Source: Heterostelium multicystogenum
Taxonomy: Eukaryota; Evosea; Eumycetozoa; Acytosteliales; Acytosteliaceae
Direction of reading: 5' to 3'
NCBI GenBank assembly: GCA_003667245.1
Contig: RCNN01000050.1
Coordinates: 62,001-126,000 of the forward strand
DNA length: 64,000 nucleotides
In this document: in pieces, positions 45,001-57,149 of the stretch
Layout: each line of letters starts with the position of its first letter
How positions within the stretch are numbered: the first letter of the stretch is position 1
Notes under the pieces: generated by a model
The model's input: the letters and a program-made list of their open reading frames with translations, nothing else
What the model was told of the DNA's origin: nothing
Database searches by the model: none
Program-made: the position numbers and the translations under genes

Positions 45001-46781
45001 TTAAAGAACTCTCTTTGGATCTTGGTGTAATAAGAATACAATACTGAAAATAAAGACACCAACGAGCATTGAGAAAGCAGCAGCATAGTATGGGTAGGCT
45101 GATGGGATGAAACGCTCGTAGGAGTCGTGACGGAATGGACGGATTGGGTGACGGACAATGTTCTCCAACTTGGAGTAACCTGGTCTTCTGACGGCTGACT
45201 CGAAGGTGTAGACACCGTAGACGTCTGGAAGCTTCAAACTGGCAGCGTAAACCACCGTCCTTGTCTCCCTTGATGAAAGTTCTAATATATGGATCCAACA
45301 TGATGATTTCCAACTCCAATTGGTCGACGTATGGAATCCACTTACCACCGACAAACTCTTCAACCTTGATTGAGTATTTCTAAGGATGATCAAATAAATG
45401 TTAGTTAGATGAAGCGCGTTTGCTTGTGAAGTCTTGACTACATACAATATCATCCTTGATAGTTAATAAAGTTGGGTTGGTGTCGTTACCCTTTGAAATT
45501 TGGAGGTTGGAAGCACGGAGAATACCTCTCTCTTGGAAAGTCCAGGAAACCAAGTTCTCAACGAACTTTTGGTTACCGGAGGCACGCTCACCGTTGATCT
45601 TGGCGTTGAAGAAAGTTGTCACTGAAGAGCTCGAGTGAACCTGAGAAGGTGACACGTGCGCTGTTACGAGCTTGCAAAGATGAAACCAAACCAACACGCT
45701 TTCCTTGAAGCTTGGTGGAGGCACCAGTGGTGACCTTACCAGAGTAGGCGGTAGAGGCACCAGTGAGGACAGCGTAGTTCAATTCATTTTGACGAATGGC
45801 ATGACCGATACCCTTGAAGAGTACTGGTGTCTTGTCGGCACCTTGCAAAATGATTGGTGCATCTGTGATGAATTGATCGGCAACAATTAAGTTGTGTTGA
45901 TTGTCAATTGACTTGTCGTAGTTGGTGTGATCGAATACGTTGGTCTTGTCGTCTTCAATTTCAATTCCAACCTCACTGGCAACATCACGAATTGTGTCGG
46001 ACACTGAAGTTGATCCAGCAATCAAAACATTATTTCCAGCATCGATGAAACTAATAATATTATTTGAAGATAAGAATAGATCTAGTGATGAGATGATTGA
46101 ACACATCAATTAGAAGTGTTAATAATGATGCCTGATTGAATGATTTCCCAAATCTCCATATTGATATTGATCAGGAAGTGTGGGGGTAGTGGTGGGTAGT
46201 ATTACCTTCATTTGGTGCGAAAATAATTAAGTGGTCATAGTTGGAATCACCATATTTTTTCCAAAGCTACTTTTTCATCAGCTCTTACAAATTGCAATTT
46301 ATATCCTTTATCTATATTTAGTTATGACTAAGATTAGTAAAGGAAAGAGTCAAGGAAATGAATGACAATCATGATGGTTGATTTTTGATTGTTGCTGAAA
46401 GCATCAACAGCTTAATATGAACTAGTTATGACACATCCGATGGACAGATTGAAAATAAGTTATGCTGGATTCACGAAATCCTACAATCTAATCTTAGTCT
46501 CAGATTCTAATACTAATTCCAAGTAGATAGCATAATTTATCTTTGGCCCTAATCCATGACTGGGATGTGCTGCTGATAAGTTTGTTGCTGTTGATGTTGT
46601 TGCTGTTGATTGGGTTTGATTAGTTACCAGAAAGTGATTTGAAAAAGATTGAATGTGATTGTTGGATTGAGAGATCCTCTAAAACCACCAAAGTTCTCTT
46701 TCCTCCGATGGCAGCATTAGTTGAGGCTGCGATCAAAGTCACCAAAAGAATGGCTGATAGAAACAATGCGTTGAATCTCAT
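45001..46781 (-). CDS. ddost: OST48/DDOST subunit of oligosaccharyltransferase
   Basis: Minus-strand exons 46781-46628, 46305-46206, 46050-45446 and 45379-45001 encode about 410 residues. A signal peptide ([17 protein letters not shown]) precedes KRTLVVLE, then [24 protein letters not shown], a DHTNYD block, [49 protein letters not shown] and [18 protein letters not shown], all diagnostic of OST48. A single C-terminal membrane helix ([13 protein letters not shown]) ends in a short basic tail. It is a core ER subunit of the complex that N-glycosylates nascent proteins. Single-base breaks lie near 46260, 45613 and 45255. Confidence 0.95.
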
Positions 46782-47589
46782 CTTTATCTATCTATATATC
46801 TATCTTTTTTTTTGTTAAAAAAGAAGTTTAATTTAAAAAAATAAAAATAAATGTATTTATTGTGATAGATTGAATTAATTGAGGTTCTTCCAAGTCATGT
46901 CACTTCATCAGAATCATCATCAATTTTTTTTTGAGTGTGAATTTTTTTTTTGAGGCTCCATCATTTTTGTTTTTTTGAACTTCCTTGAAAAAAAGTCAAA
47001 TCATCATCTCTGAGCTAAATTGGGTTCATCACACTTATAAATATACACAACCACATAAATAATTCTCATACTTAGGCGGAATGAAAGGACCAATTTACAT
47101 GTTAAAAAAGTGATCAAAATAAGTTATCTTTATTCATATTGTTGTGTGCATAGAAATATTGGTATTATTATTCTAAAAAAAAGAGAGGAGTGTCTTTGGA
47201 CTTTCTTTTTTGGATCAGTGATATTGCAATTGTATAAGCAACTAAGAATAGTAATCTTCTGATCATTCCCACACTAAATTGTTCTATTGACACCAAAATA
47301 TGATTTATAACATTTCTTATTTATCTTTGAAGTTTAACATAAAACTGTAGTAATAATGGTCAATGAATCTGTGATTTTTCCCATATTTACTCTATTTTGA
47401 GAAAATGATGAGATATGTTATTTTTGTAAAAGTGAACTTTGCTGTAGTTCATGTTATTTATAACTAACTAATCAATCAATATTGATTCAATATAATTAGA
47501 TAAACTCTTTAGTTAAATAATAATAAAAAGAAATTAAAAATATAAAGGTATTCAAGAGAATAATAATTAGATCTATAATAATAAAGAAA
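46782..47589. other. Divergent intergenic region
   Basis: About 800 bases between OST48 (minus) and the ERI1-like gene (plus). T-runs at 46806-46815, 46925-46945 and 46968-46978 are typical promoter features. No gene recognised. Confidence 0.55.
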
Positions 47590-48196
47590 ATGCCTTCACC
47601 TTTTAAATATATTGTAGTTTTAGATTTTGAAGCAACATGCGATAATAATATAAAGATTCCTAAACAGGAGATTATTGAATTTCCTTCTGTTTTAGTTGAA
47701 GTCGAAACGAAAAGAATTGTAGATACCTTTAGAGAATATGTAAAGCCAGTGCACAACCCAAAGTTGAGCGCATTTTGTACAGAGCTGACTGGTATACAGC
47801 AGGAATGGGTAGACTCTGCAGATATTTTCCAAAATGTAAATAGAAAGACATCGTCAGTGGATGGTTAAAAACCAATTGTTGCTGGAGAGCGGAGAACGCT
47901 CACCTGTAAATACTTTTACATTCCTCACTTGTGGTGATTGGGACCTGAATATTATGTTACCACTTCAGTATAAAAATATGCCAGGTATGGCCGATCAGTG
48001 GCCACACTATCTTAGAGATTGGATCAATATCAAGAAGACTTTTGCCGATCATTACAAAGTACCAGCACGTGGAATGACATCTCTCTTATCCTACTTAAAG
48101 ATCGACCTGGTTGGTAGACATCACAGTGGATTAGACGACAGTAATAACATTGCATCGATTCTGATAAAGATGCTGAACGATGGTGCCAACTTTTGA
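47590..48196 (+). CDS. ERI1-like 3'-5' exoribonuclease (DEDDh family)
   Basis: About 200 residues. The first exonuclease motif is IVVLDFEATC (Asp, Glu), followed by KQEIIEFPSVLVEV and FREYVKPVHNPKLSAFCTELTGI, both characteristic of the ERI1/ERI3 (Snp) group. CGDWDL supplies the second Asp, and HHSGLDDSNNIA the catalytic His and last Asp. One frame change between about 47838 and 47862 separates the halves. No SAP domain is present, so it looks more like ERI2/ERI3 than full ERI1. Family members trim 3' ends of 5.8S rRNA, histone mRNA or small RNAs; the target here is unknown. It converges on NMT with a spacer of about 145 bases. Confidence 0.88.
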
Positions 48197-48342
48197 AAAC
48201 ACTGGATCCAGGTATCCAAAAGTACCAAAACCAGTTTATAACAAAGGACCAAGAAAATAAATAATAATAATCGAGGTTACTCAGTTGTAAATAATTGAAA
48301 AGCAACAGTCTAATATTAATTGTTTAATATTTAATTAATTAT

Positions 48343-49693
48343 TTAAAGGAGAACAAGTCCTATGTTTGATGGATCTTTTGTTTGTGTAGCATAATTGTAC
48401 AAATAGTAATTGAAGATTTCCATCACCTGGCTGGAATTTGAGCTCCTTGATGAATTTTGTGTTTTCAAAGATGTCGAGACAGTTGAATACGTCAAAGTCA
48501 TCTTTCTTGGCAAGGTGAAGAGCATCACCCATAAGGTCAAGGATTGGAACGGTGGTGGCAATGTTGTAGAATGAGAATGCTGCTTTAAGTGTTTTATGCT
48601 TGGGATTTCCAATGACAGTGGATGGCAATGTGTAGAAGCTGCACATATCAGTGACATCTCCGCTCTTTGGATCGCATACGACGTAGCAGTTCATGACGTT
48701 GTTTTGTGGCGCCAGCCAATGCCAGACTTCTTCTTCGGTCATGGAAGGAGCGAGTGAGAACTTGGAGAGGTAGGTTGTCAACAACTTGGTTGCGCTGGGA
48801 ACGTCTGCCTTGGTGAGTGGACGGATTCCTGGGCACTTGGTATTCTCCTCTACACGATTCAACTTGATGAGGAGCGACATGGAGACACGTGGTGGAAGCG
48901 ATGAGAACTTGCACTCGACAAGCTTCTTTGGGTTAAGAGAACGATGGTAGTAACGGCAGGAGGCGACTGGCTTGGGCAAGACGATACCGGCAGTGTAGGC
49001 AGCCTGCCAGATGTTCTGGAGGTTGACACGACGGGTAATCTCCTTGATCAAAACTGGAGCCAAACGCTTCTCACGCAACTTTTTGTGAACACAAAGGAAG
49101 TTGATTTCTACCATCTTGACACTGTCGGTCTTGTCGACGTTGATAGTTGCTGGAATAGCTGAAATAAAGGCGACCAATTTCTTTGACTCCTTGACACGAA
49201 CACCAATGTGCCAGTCCTTAAGATAGTGTGGTGGTTGCAATGCCCACTTTAAAAAATGGAATCGAGTAATCGAATCTAAACATATTATCATCATCTTCAA
49301 CATAGTTTTCATTCAACAATGTGTATACATCATTTAACTAAAGGAACGTTAATATTAATACAACAGTCGACGTGAGTTTGTTAGGATCTACATACTTGAG
49401 CAGCATCATTGACATCTAATACAACCCATTCAAATTGACCTGGAAGTGTCAATGGTTCCTTTCTGACATCGTCGAGTGTTTTCACTTCGATTGGACCTGA
49501 TTTTTCGACTTGGGCATCGATCTTTGGCACAGGCTGAGTGTCCCAGAATACATGTGTAGCATTTCTATCTACACCAAGTGAATTCAATAGATTCAATATA
49601 TTCTTATCGATTGGTTGTTTCTTTATAATCTCTTTAATCTCATTAATTATTATTATTATTGTTACTATTATTATTATTATCTCCTGAAGACAT
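48343..49693 (-). CDS. nmt: Glycylpeptide N-tetradecanoyltransferase (N-myristoyltransferase)
   Basis: Minus-strand exons 49693-49396 and 49337-48343 encode about 430 residues. After an Asn repeat come [11 protein letters not shown] and [10 protein letters not shown], then [40 protein letters not shown] (the NMT signature), [47 protein letters not shown] and the C-terminus YYLYNYATQ...GLVLL, where the terminal carboxylate is the catalytic base in this family. It transfers myristate to N-terminal glycine of proteins such as G-alpha and ARF. Breaks are in the AAT repeat near 49650, in a T-run near 49250 and near 48410. Confidence 0.95.
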
Positions 49694-50760
49694 GATTGGT
49701 ATTTTATTATATAATATTGTTTGTAGAGATAGAGGTAAAGAAGTTAAACTAAACTATTTCAATATAAATCAATCAACCAACTCTAACTAACTAAACTATA
49801 CAAAATAAACAAACAAAACTAAACAACAATGCACCTGCCAGAATTTCATAAACAAAGGTAGCTCTGCCAACTATCCATAAAAATTGAAATTTTTTTTAAA
49901 TTTTTTTGTGAATTTCACCACAAGGGCAACTTTATCTTGTTAATGAGACAAACTTAATATCTGATGATTACCACATTAAGATCCCAATATTGATCAGTAT
50001 TTCTCAGACAACTATATCCACTCTCAGGTCAATAAGAAATAGACATTATCAGAGAAACTTATAAATATTAAGGTCAGAATAGACGGACAGGAATGCAAAA
50101 ATAGTAGAAACTCCCAAAAATAATCTTAATTAAGATGTTAACTCCCACTTGCACAAAACCTAACACCCTATTTGATATCTTACTCAATTTAATAAATAAT
50201 TCATTAGAATCCATTCATCTAATATAATATGCAATCAACTGTCTCTTCCTTTCAGGTCGAAATAGTGTACAAGTTGGTTGCATAATCAAACTTTGATAAA
50301 ATTGTTTTATTAGAGATCCTTTAAATAAATTATAAGTGTTTTTGTAATCATTAAAAGCTTCTTTGCTAAAGTAGTAGTAGTTTGATAGTTTTATTAAAAC
50401 TAGTTCTTAAAAATCATTTAGGTTTAGCACTTTAGTAAAATAATCAGGAATGACACACAATGTTTATTCTAATGCATTCTTTGATCTTGTCGATTTATAA
50501 AAGAATCGAACACAACTTCTTATTCAGGAAATATGAATGAATCAGTGACAACATATGACGATACCCAAGTTCCGGACCTAGTTTTTTAAAATTTTTATTA
50601 TTAAATTATGTAACCAACCCCCAAAATTTTTTTTTGCAAATCATTAATCTGATTAATAATAAATCGTTTGTCTTGAATCATAATTCACCAAATAATTATA
50701 TATATATTATTTATATATCATTTATTAATATAAGAAGAAATAAATAGAAATAAGGGAAGA
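49694..50760. other. Divergent intergenic region
   Basis: About 1.07 kb of AT-rich sequence between NMT (minus) and riboflavin kinase (plus). No frame, tRNA or known RNA was supported. Confidence 0.55.
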
Positions 50761-51232
50761 ATGTCAGAAATAGAGAGAGGTGTAATCACAAGGAGGAGTC
50801 TATCGATGCTGCCTTTGTTTCTGCGTTGGCAAGGTTATAAAGGGTTTTGGAAGAGGAAGCCAAGGACTTGGGATGTCCCAACCGCTAATTTGCCGACTGA
50901 AAACTACGAAAGCCACCATCAAGGATATCCCGATTGGTGTGTTCTTTGGATGGGCCAATGTCAAAGGAATCGATTCCGAGTCGCAGATACACAAGATGGT
51001 TATGTCGGTGGGCTGGAACCCATTCTACCAAGAACGAAAAAAGAAGACTCTCGAAATACATATATTGAATAGATACGACCGTGATTTTTCTATGGCGAGC
51101 AAGGTCAACGCCATTGCCACTGGCTTCATCAGACCGATGTGCGATTTCTCTAGGTGGAAAAAGGCGATCAACGATGATATTTCATATGCAATCGAACAAC
51201 TAGACACAAGAAAGGCAGCAACAACAGTTTAA
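50761..51232 (+). CDS. rfk: Riboflavin kinase
   Basis: About 155 residues, the usual size of a monofunctional eukaryotic riboflavin kinase. The start MSEIERGV leads to LPLFLRG, a KVIKGFGRGS segment readable in the next frame, the invariant PTANLP that binds Mg-ATP, GVFFGWANV, HKMVMSVGWNPFY, KKTLEIHILNRYDRDF with the catalytic Glu, and GFIRPMCDF. Breaks near 50830 and 50870 shift the frame and a further one near 50915-50940 is likely. It phosphorylates riboflavin to FMN in the cytosol. No FAD synthetase domain follows, as in animals and fungi. No intron was seen. Confidence 0.92.
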
Positions 51233-51839
51233 AATCACATCAATTTTTTTAGTCATTGTGTAACGAATCAACGAACAGTCCACCTCCAGCAACCGAAGAA
51301 AGTCAACGGAGCCGACAGCAAAAAAACTAAACACCTCACGTGATGTATTATCACTAAAATTAAGCATCAAAAATTCCATCATATATTATTATTATATCAT
51401 AATATTCACATACAATATTATCATACAACCATTTCATCAAATACTATTTAAATAGGATATAATAATAAATTATTATTTGGTTTATTCACAAAACAATCTG
51501 CATCCACGAACACCAACATACATCTACAATCAGCTGATTGTTTTTGACCAAATCACTCTCACACTCAATCATTAAATGCAAATTTGATTATTTACTTCAC
51601 GTGATTTCATATAAACACGTAGAGATTTGATTTCTTATCACATTTCAAATTTATTTATTATTTATTATCATTAGTTATAAATTGAGGAGATTATAGTTTA
51701 TATTTTATAGTTTATAGTTTATAGGTTATGATATGATACCAAAGTTTCAGTTCCAGATCCAAATCCCTGGTGTAGTTGCCCATTATAATAATAGTGGGGT
51801 GACATGTATTCATTTGCTCATGGTATTGATTATAATATG
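51233..51839. other. Intergenic region
   Basis: AT-rich spacer containing a perfect 14-base palindrome CAATCAGCTGATTG at 51527-51540 and the TATAGTTTATAG repeats near 51690-51725. No gene supported. Confidence 0.5.
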
Positions 51840-53206
51840 ACTGGATATGGTGCAAATAAATGGACAGTCCTGAGATCACCATAATCTTATTGTAGTGTCA
51901 TGAGATGTGTAGATTTAGGAGAGAAATGTGACGTCAATCCAACCAATCCTTAATTCGTAAGTTTCCTAACTTACTTGGTAATTCGAGTTGTAAAGTATTA
52001 ATACTTTCATTAAATATATCTATATAATCAGTGGAGTATTGTGTTTATCAACCTAATCGTTGCGTCAATAATACATGTGTACCTCCAGTACAATTAGGCG
52101 AAGAGTGTGAGGTGAATGCAGACTGTGATCAGGCAAGTGGACAGTTTTGTGTGTATTTTTTTTGAAGATAATCTTAAAATATGTAGATTACGCAAAATTT
52201 CCTTCAGTTTGGAGAGCAGTGTCAGTATGACTATGAGTGTATGTTGGGTTTGGATTGTCGAGACGTTAATGATGAAAAAGTTTGTACGACTCCGATTACA
52301 GGATGTATAAATGATGACGGGACAATGTGATCGGACTTCAGTTTGCAATATATCTAGGGTTGATGAGTTTGGACCTATTGGTGATTGTGTTACTTTGAAT
52401 CTCACCGATGACCAATGTACATTGTTCTCCACTACTGGTAGTTGTGCAAGTGCATTTTGTTTACCGATATCTAACCACTCCAACATTGGAAGATGTGTTG
52501 AATCACCATCTATTGGAGATCCATGCATCATAACTAGGATTACCTGCAATACTCTAGCAAATCAATATGTAAGTGTAATTTAGAAATGACATGATAATAC
52601 TTCAGATTTTTAAGACCAAAAGTTGATTTAGTGTAAGAATTTTGATGGATCAGTTTTTGGAACCTGTCAAATATTACCAGAGCCAAGTTTTAAATCATGT
52701 TATACCTCTCATGATTGCGAGCCATATGAGTTCTGTAGATGTGATTTACTGGCTGCCATTGGGTATTGCACGACAAGAGGTCAAGTAGTAGGAGATAATT
52801 GTCAAAATTCTTTAAATGTAACTATAAAAAAAAGAATCAATTTTCCCTAAGTAATATTATCTAATTTTGTTTGTAATATCTACCAGATATTATTTCAATG
52901 TATAGAAAAAGTCCCAAACTGTACCAATCCATTCAACTTACATCCTTTGTCGTGTGTATATAAATATTGTGCCAAAGAGGCAGAATGTCTAAAGTTATTT
53001 TGTACAGAACCTTTGTTATCGATACAGAATTGTGTAAAGCAACTAACATGTGATCTCACAAGAGAGATTGCGAACTCAACATCCCATTCCTACCATTCTT
53101 ATGTAAATCAGCTAAACAATATTTATAAATATATATTGTTTTTATTTATATTTATATATATTTTAATAATTTAAATTTACAGAGGCAATCTACAGAGTTG
53201 GCTTAG
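51840..53206 (+). CDS. Cysteine-rich protein, probably secreted, function unknown
   Basis: Several small exons in plus-strand frames encode repeated Cys motifs: GEKCDVNPTN, GEECEVNADCDQASGQFC, GEQCQYDYECMLGLDCRD, GQCDRTSVCN, IGDCVTLNLTDDQC, CRCDLLAAIGYC and CAKEAECLKLFC. The recurring G-x-x-C-x(n)-D/E-C pattern every 35-50 residues resembles Cys-rich secreted dictyostelid proteins. Introns are likely near 51958-52030, 52150-52189, 52569-52630, 52818-52888 and 53102-53182, after which a short last exon stops at 53206. A frame break lies near 52310. The 5' end is not resolved: no good signal peptide was found, and the true start may lie upstream near 51735. Function unknown. Confidence 0.5.
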
Positions 53207-53294
53207 ATGCATAAACTTCTGGGAATATGTTCCTTAAAAAATTTTTTGAAATAAATTAGTATGAATTTCTGTGTTTCTGTCAAATTTGATATTC

Positions 53295-54534
53295 TTACTC
53301 TAGTTCTTTGTAGAAGTATAGAGGTGGAAAATCTGCTGTTGATCCTCTTAAAACAAAGTTTTTAGGTACCCATTTAATTCCATTTTCTTTTCTATATTGT
53401 TCATCCTTTCTTTGAAGTTCTTCTATTCTTTGTTTCTCTTTTGATGTCATTTGGTCATTGTTGGAGCGAATACCTTCCTCTACGATCTTCCAGATATGTG
53501 ATGAATCTGTTTCGGGCCTCTGTTTCAAAAGGGTATCTCTTTATGTGGGAAGATTTTCATCTCTTTAGCATTTAGAAGAACAAATTCAGGTCCATGATCC
53601 ACAGGGGTGATGATAACTTGGTTATCCCAATTTCCTTTGATTTTGTACAAATGCTTATTATCATGATCGATTGTGCCCTTGACTCCATTATGATGCTTGG
53701 AAGATCCCACAATACTCTTGCTTAGAAATTCAACATGGGCAACTAAAGTGGAGTTGAGTTTTCTGATGATTGTTTTACCATCGACATAGGTACCAAGCTT
53801 TCCAAGCAGAATACCTCTGACACCAAGTGTTGGCAAGGTCATTTCAAATGTTTCGTTTGTTTTTAAGAAGTGGTATACTATGCTACCTTTGAGTGAAGAC
53901 TCTGCAAAATTGCCATAGAATTTTACATAGTTTGTCGATAGATTGGCATTTACAATGATTCCTTCTTTTTTTGTTATAAAAACAAAAAGCAGAGTGGGGA
54001 GGGTGGTGAGAAATCTGCTCAGAAATAAAGTGGCTGACATCATCTGGATCACCATCTCCCATCCCAGTAGCAATCGTATGTTTCTCCAATAATTGGATTG
54101 AATGGTTTCTTAATTCCTTTTTGGTCGGGTGTTCCAAGCGGACAATGAGAATTTAACAAATTGTAAAAATCTTTCTATTTCATTTTCTATTGATTGTAAT
54201 CTGTTAAAGAAGAAAGAGATACCAGTTAGTATTGAAATATTAAGATCGCAAAAGAATAACCGAACATACTTGAATAGCTCATCCAAACAATTGAAATTAT
54301 CTGTTAGGGACTCAAGAAGAGAGATCTTGGTTGTAAAAGAAAGCATGGTAGTGCAATGTGTTTAATTTCAGATCCAACCTTAATTTGCTTAATAAGATGC
54401 ATAATGATATCTTTCTTTGACTCTGTCAATGTTTCTTCGTCTGGTGAACTTGTGGTTCCTACCTTTTCAGAACTCGAAGAAAGAGTAGGCGTAGAATCGG
54501 AGCTGGAACCAAAATTTTTAAATAACTTTGACAT
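53295..54534 (-). CDS. Oxysterol-binding protein family member
   Basis: Minus-strand exons 54534-54270 and 54200-53295 (69-base intron, GTATGT...AACAG) encode about 390 residues, a short ORD-only form without PH or ankyrin domains. After a Ser-rich start come IKQIKVGSEIKHIALPCFLLQPRS, FNCLDELF, FSLSAWNT, the GDPDDVSHFISEQISHHPP fingerprint (53990-54050), NKHLYKIKGNW and a C-terminal IEELQRKDEQYRKENGIKWVPKNF block. The EQxSHHPP motif is the family hallmark and its histidines bind phosphoinositide head groups. Members exchange sterols and PI4P or PS at contact sites. Breaks lie near 54316, 54115, 54050, 53970 and 53528. Confidence 0.94.
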
Positions 54535-55922
54535 GTTTTTTTATTACTACTATTGTATAATTGTAAATATATAAATAAAATTAAATTGTTTAATATTTTT
54601 TTGTAAATTACTCAAATTTTGATTTTTTATTTGAATTTAATTATGCAAATAAAAATAATAATAATAATTATAAATAATGAAATAATACTGCAATGAATTA
54701 CTTTTATTAAATTTTAATTATTAATTAATGTAATAGTTATAATTTATAAAATAATAAATAGTTTGAATTATTTATTGAAGTAGAATACAGTAATAATAAA
54801 AATAAAATACAATAAATAAATAAGTTTTAATTTGGATTAACAATAATAATAATAAACTTTATAAATAATTTTGATTTATTATAACAACTATAGATTTATA
54901 AATATGTTATTATGTTGCTTAAAAATAAAATTAAAAACTTATTATAAATAAATTAAATAGAATTCTTTTGATAAAATAGATTTCTGTCTGACACTTATAA
55001 AGGAAATAGTTTACCAAATTTTATTTTCTTTTTGTTTTTTTTGGTTTTTAATTTATAATTGAGAACAAACAAATGAAACAATGTGAACAGCAATCTAATA
55101 AAAACAGACGTTTCAACTCGACACAAAGATTTTTATCATCGAATTCAAACACTGGGGGCACTACACTAACATAACAACACCCGAGTCCTTCTATATTAAT
55201 ATTCAATCGATATCCACAGTTGGTCAGTCAGAGTAACAAGAACTAAAATAATTGAATAATACTACTTTTACTAAAATTTTAAAACAAAATGAATAGCTAA
55301 ACATTCCAGAGGGTGTCAAGATTTGAAATTTCATTACCAACAACAATTACAAAATATTGGAAAATTAATATCGTATTACAAAAATGGTATTGTTATTTTC
55401 TAATTATAAATATACTTTAATACGTATTAATAAAGGGTGGTTGTTTTTTTATTGAATTAAAATAATATAAATATACATGTGTTGTTTTAGTTAACTTCAC
55501 AGCCATTGTGTTGTTTTTACAAATTTAACTAATTATAATATAATCGTGAAGTGTTAGACAACAGCCTAAAGTCAAAGACTCCTGGTATATTATTATAATT
55601 GTAAAATACATTCACCCCACAGGAGACAGTATGTGATTTATCTTTATTGTTGGTTTATAGTTGACAGTTAGTTCAATTTGTAGGTGTGGTTGCTTATTAA
55701 AGTATACTGGACTTCAGTTTTCGAAGATATATGAATCATATAATGATTTACAGTAATACTAATCGGATAGCTATTTTATATTTGTTGGGAAAATTTCATT
55801 TTGAGATTTTTTTCTTTTTTTTTTCATATTTTGATTAGTTTGCTATGGAGACTCTACAGTGAGTTTTTGATTAATTTATTTGTTTACATCCTAAACAAGC
55901 GAATCGATCGTATTGTTGTAAA
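54535..55922. other. Very AT-rich divergent intergenic region
   Basis: About 1.4 kb, the most AT-rich stretch in the window around 54540-54980 with AATAAT and TTAATT runs, then a less extreme portion. No coding frame or RNA recognised. It separates OSBP (minus) from HIBADH (plus). Confidence 0.6.
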
Positions 55923-56977
55923 ATGTTTGTTGGTAGATCATCAAGTGTTATTTTAAGTGGAGTCAGAGGATACTCATCGGCTGCCAACCAGAAGGTTGTT
56001 GGTTTCATTGGTTGGGTAATATGGGTGCTCACCAAGCAGCCAACTTGATCAAGAAGGGACACAAGGTTGTCGTCTATGATATCTCTCAAGACAACGTCAA
56101 CAAGCTTAGAGAGAAGGGTGCCGATGTTGCAACCTCTCCATCTGAGATTGCCAAGAAAGCTGATGTCATTGTAACTATGTTGCCAGCTTCTGCTCATGTC
56201 AAGAACGTATATTGCGGTGACAACGGTATCTTCAAGTAAGTAAGCAATAACTACAAAGATAGATAGATAGATAGATACAGAATAGGAGCTGGTAGTTGAC
56301 TCATCGGAATCATTAAAGATCAATTAAGCCAGGTACTTTGTTGTTGGACTCCTCCACCATTGACCCACAGACTGCACGTGATGTCGCCGACATTGCTGCC
56401 AAGCACAACGCAACCATGTTGGATTGCCCAGTATCTGGTGGTACTGGTGGTGCTGAGGCTGGAACCTTGACTTTCATGGTCGGTGGTAAGGAGTCAGATT
56501 TCGAGTTGGCCAAGCCATACTTGCAAGCAATGGGTAAGAATATTGTACACTGTGGTGATGTTGGTACTGGACAAGCTGCCAAGGTCTGCAACAACCTCGT
56601 CCTCGGTATCTCCATGGTTGGTGTATCCGAGGCCATGAACTTGGGTGTCAAGCTCGGTATCGATCCAAAGAAGTTGGCCGGAATCTTCAACACCAGTTCC
56701 GCCAGATGCTGGAGCAGTGAAGTCTACAATCCATGCCCAGGTGTGCTTGAAAATTCACCAGCCTCACGTGGATATACCGGTGGATTCGGATCCGCCTTGA
56801 TGAACAAGGATTTGGGATTGGCTGTCGACAGTGCCAAGTCCATTGGCGAGCCACTTCCACTTGGAACCACCGCCCACCAATTCTACACCATGATGGTCCA
56901 AAAAAGGATTAGGACAAAAAGATTTCTCAGCTGCCTACGAATTCCTCCAAAAACAAAAGACACCAAACAATAAATAA
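55923..56977 (+). CDS. hibA: 3-hydroxyisobutyrate dehydrogenase, mitochondrial
   Basis: Exons 55923-56235 and 56319-56977 (intron GTAAGT...TAAAG with GATA repeats) encode about 320 residues. An Arg/Ser-rich N-terminus (MFVGRSSSVILSGVRGYSS) looks like a mitochondrial presequence. The NAD-binding GNMGAHQAANLIKKGH, VTMLPA, LLLDSSTIDP, the substrate loop DCPVSGGTGGAEAGTLTFMV, catalytic Lys in GTGQAAKVCNN, and KDLGLAVDSAK all match HIBADH. It oxidises 3-hydroxyisobutyrate to methylmalonate semialdehyde in valine breakdown. A base is missing near 56010 in the glycine motif, and an extra A near 56904 shifts the last 25 residues. The ATG at 55923 gives the presequence. Confidence 0.95.
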
Positions 56978-57149
56978 AGAAATAAATAATCAAAACTAGA
57001 CCCACATATTCGGCGAGCGAATGCATTTCCTTAATTGAATTCAATTTGAATTTCTAAAACTAATTGTGTGGTGGTCGTATCAATCTATCTTGATCAAGAT
57101 GTATTTGGAGGCTCGAAAGACACAATATCATCAATTTACTAGACTTTTA

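Noticed and set aside
56255..56280. GATA tandem repeat as a regulatory element
   Set aside because: It lies inside the HIBADH intron and is a plain microsatellite.
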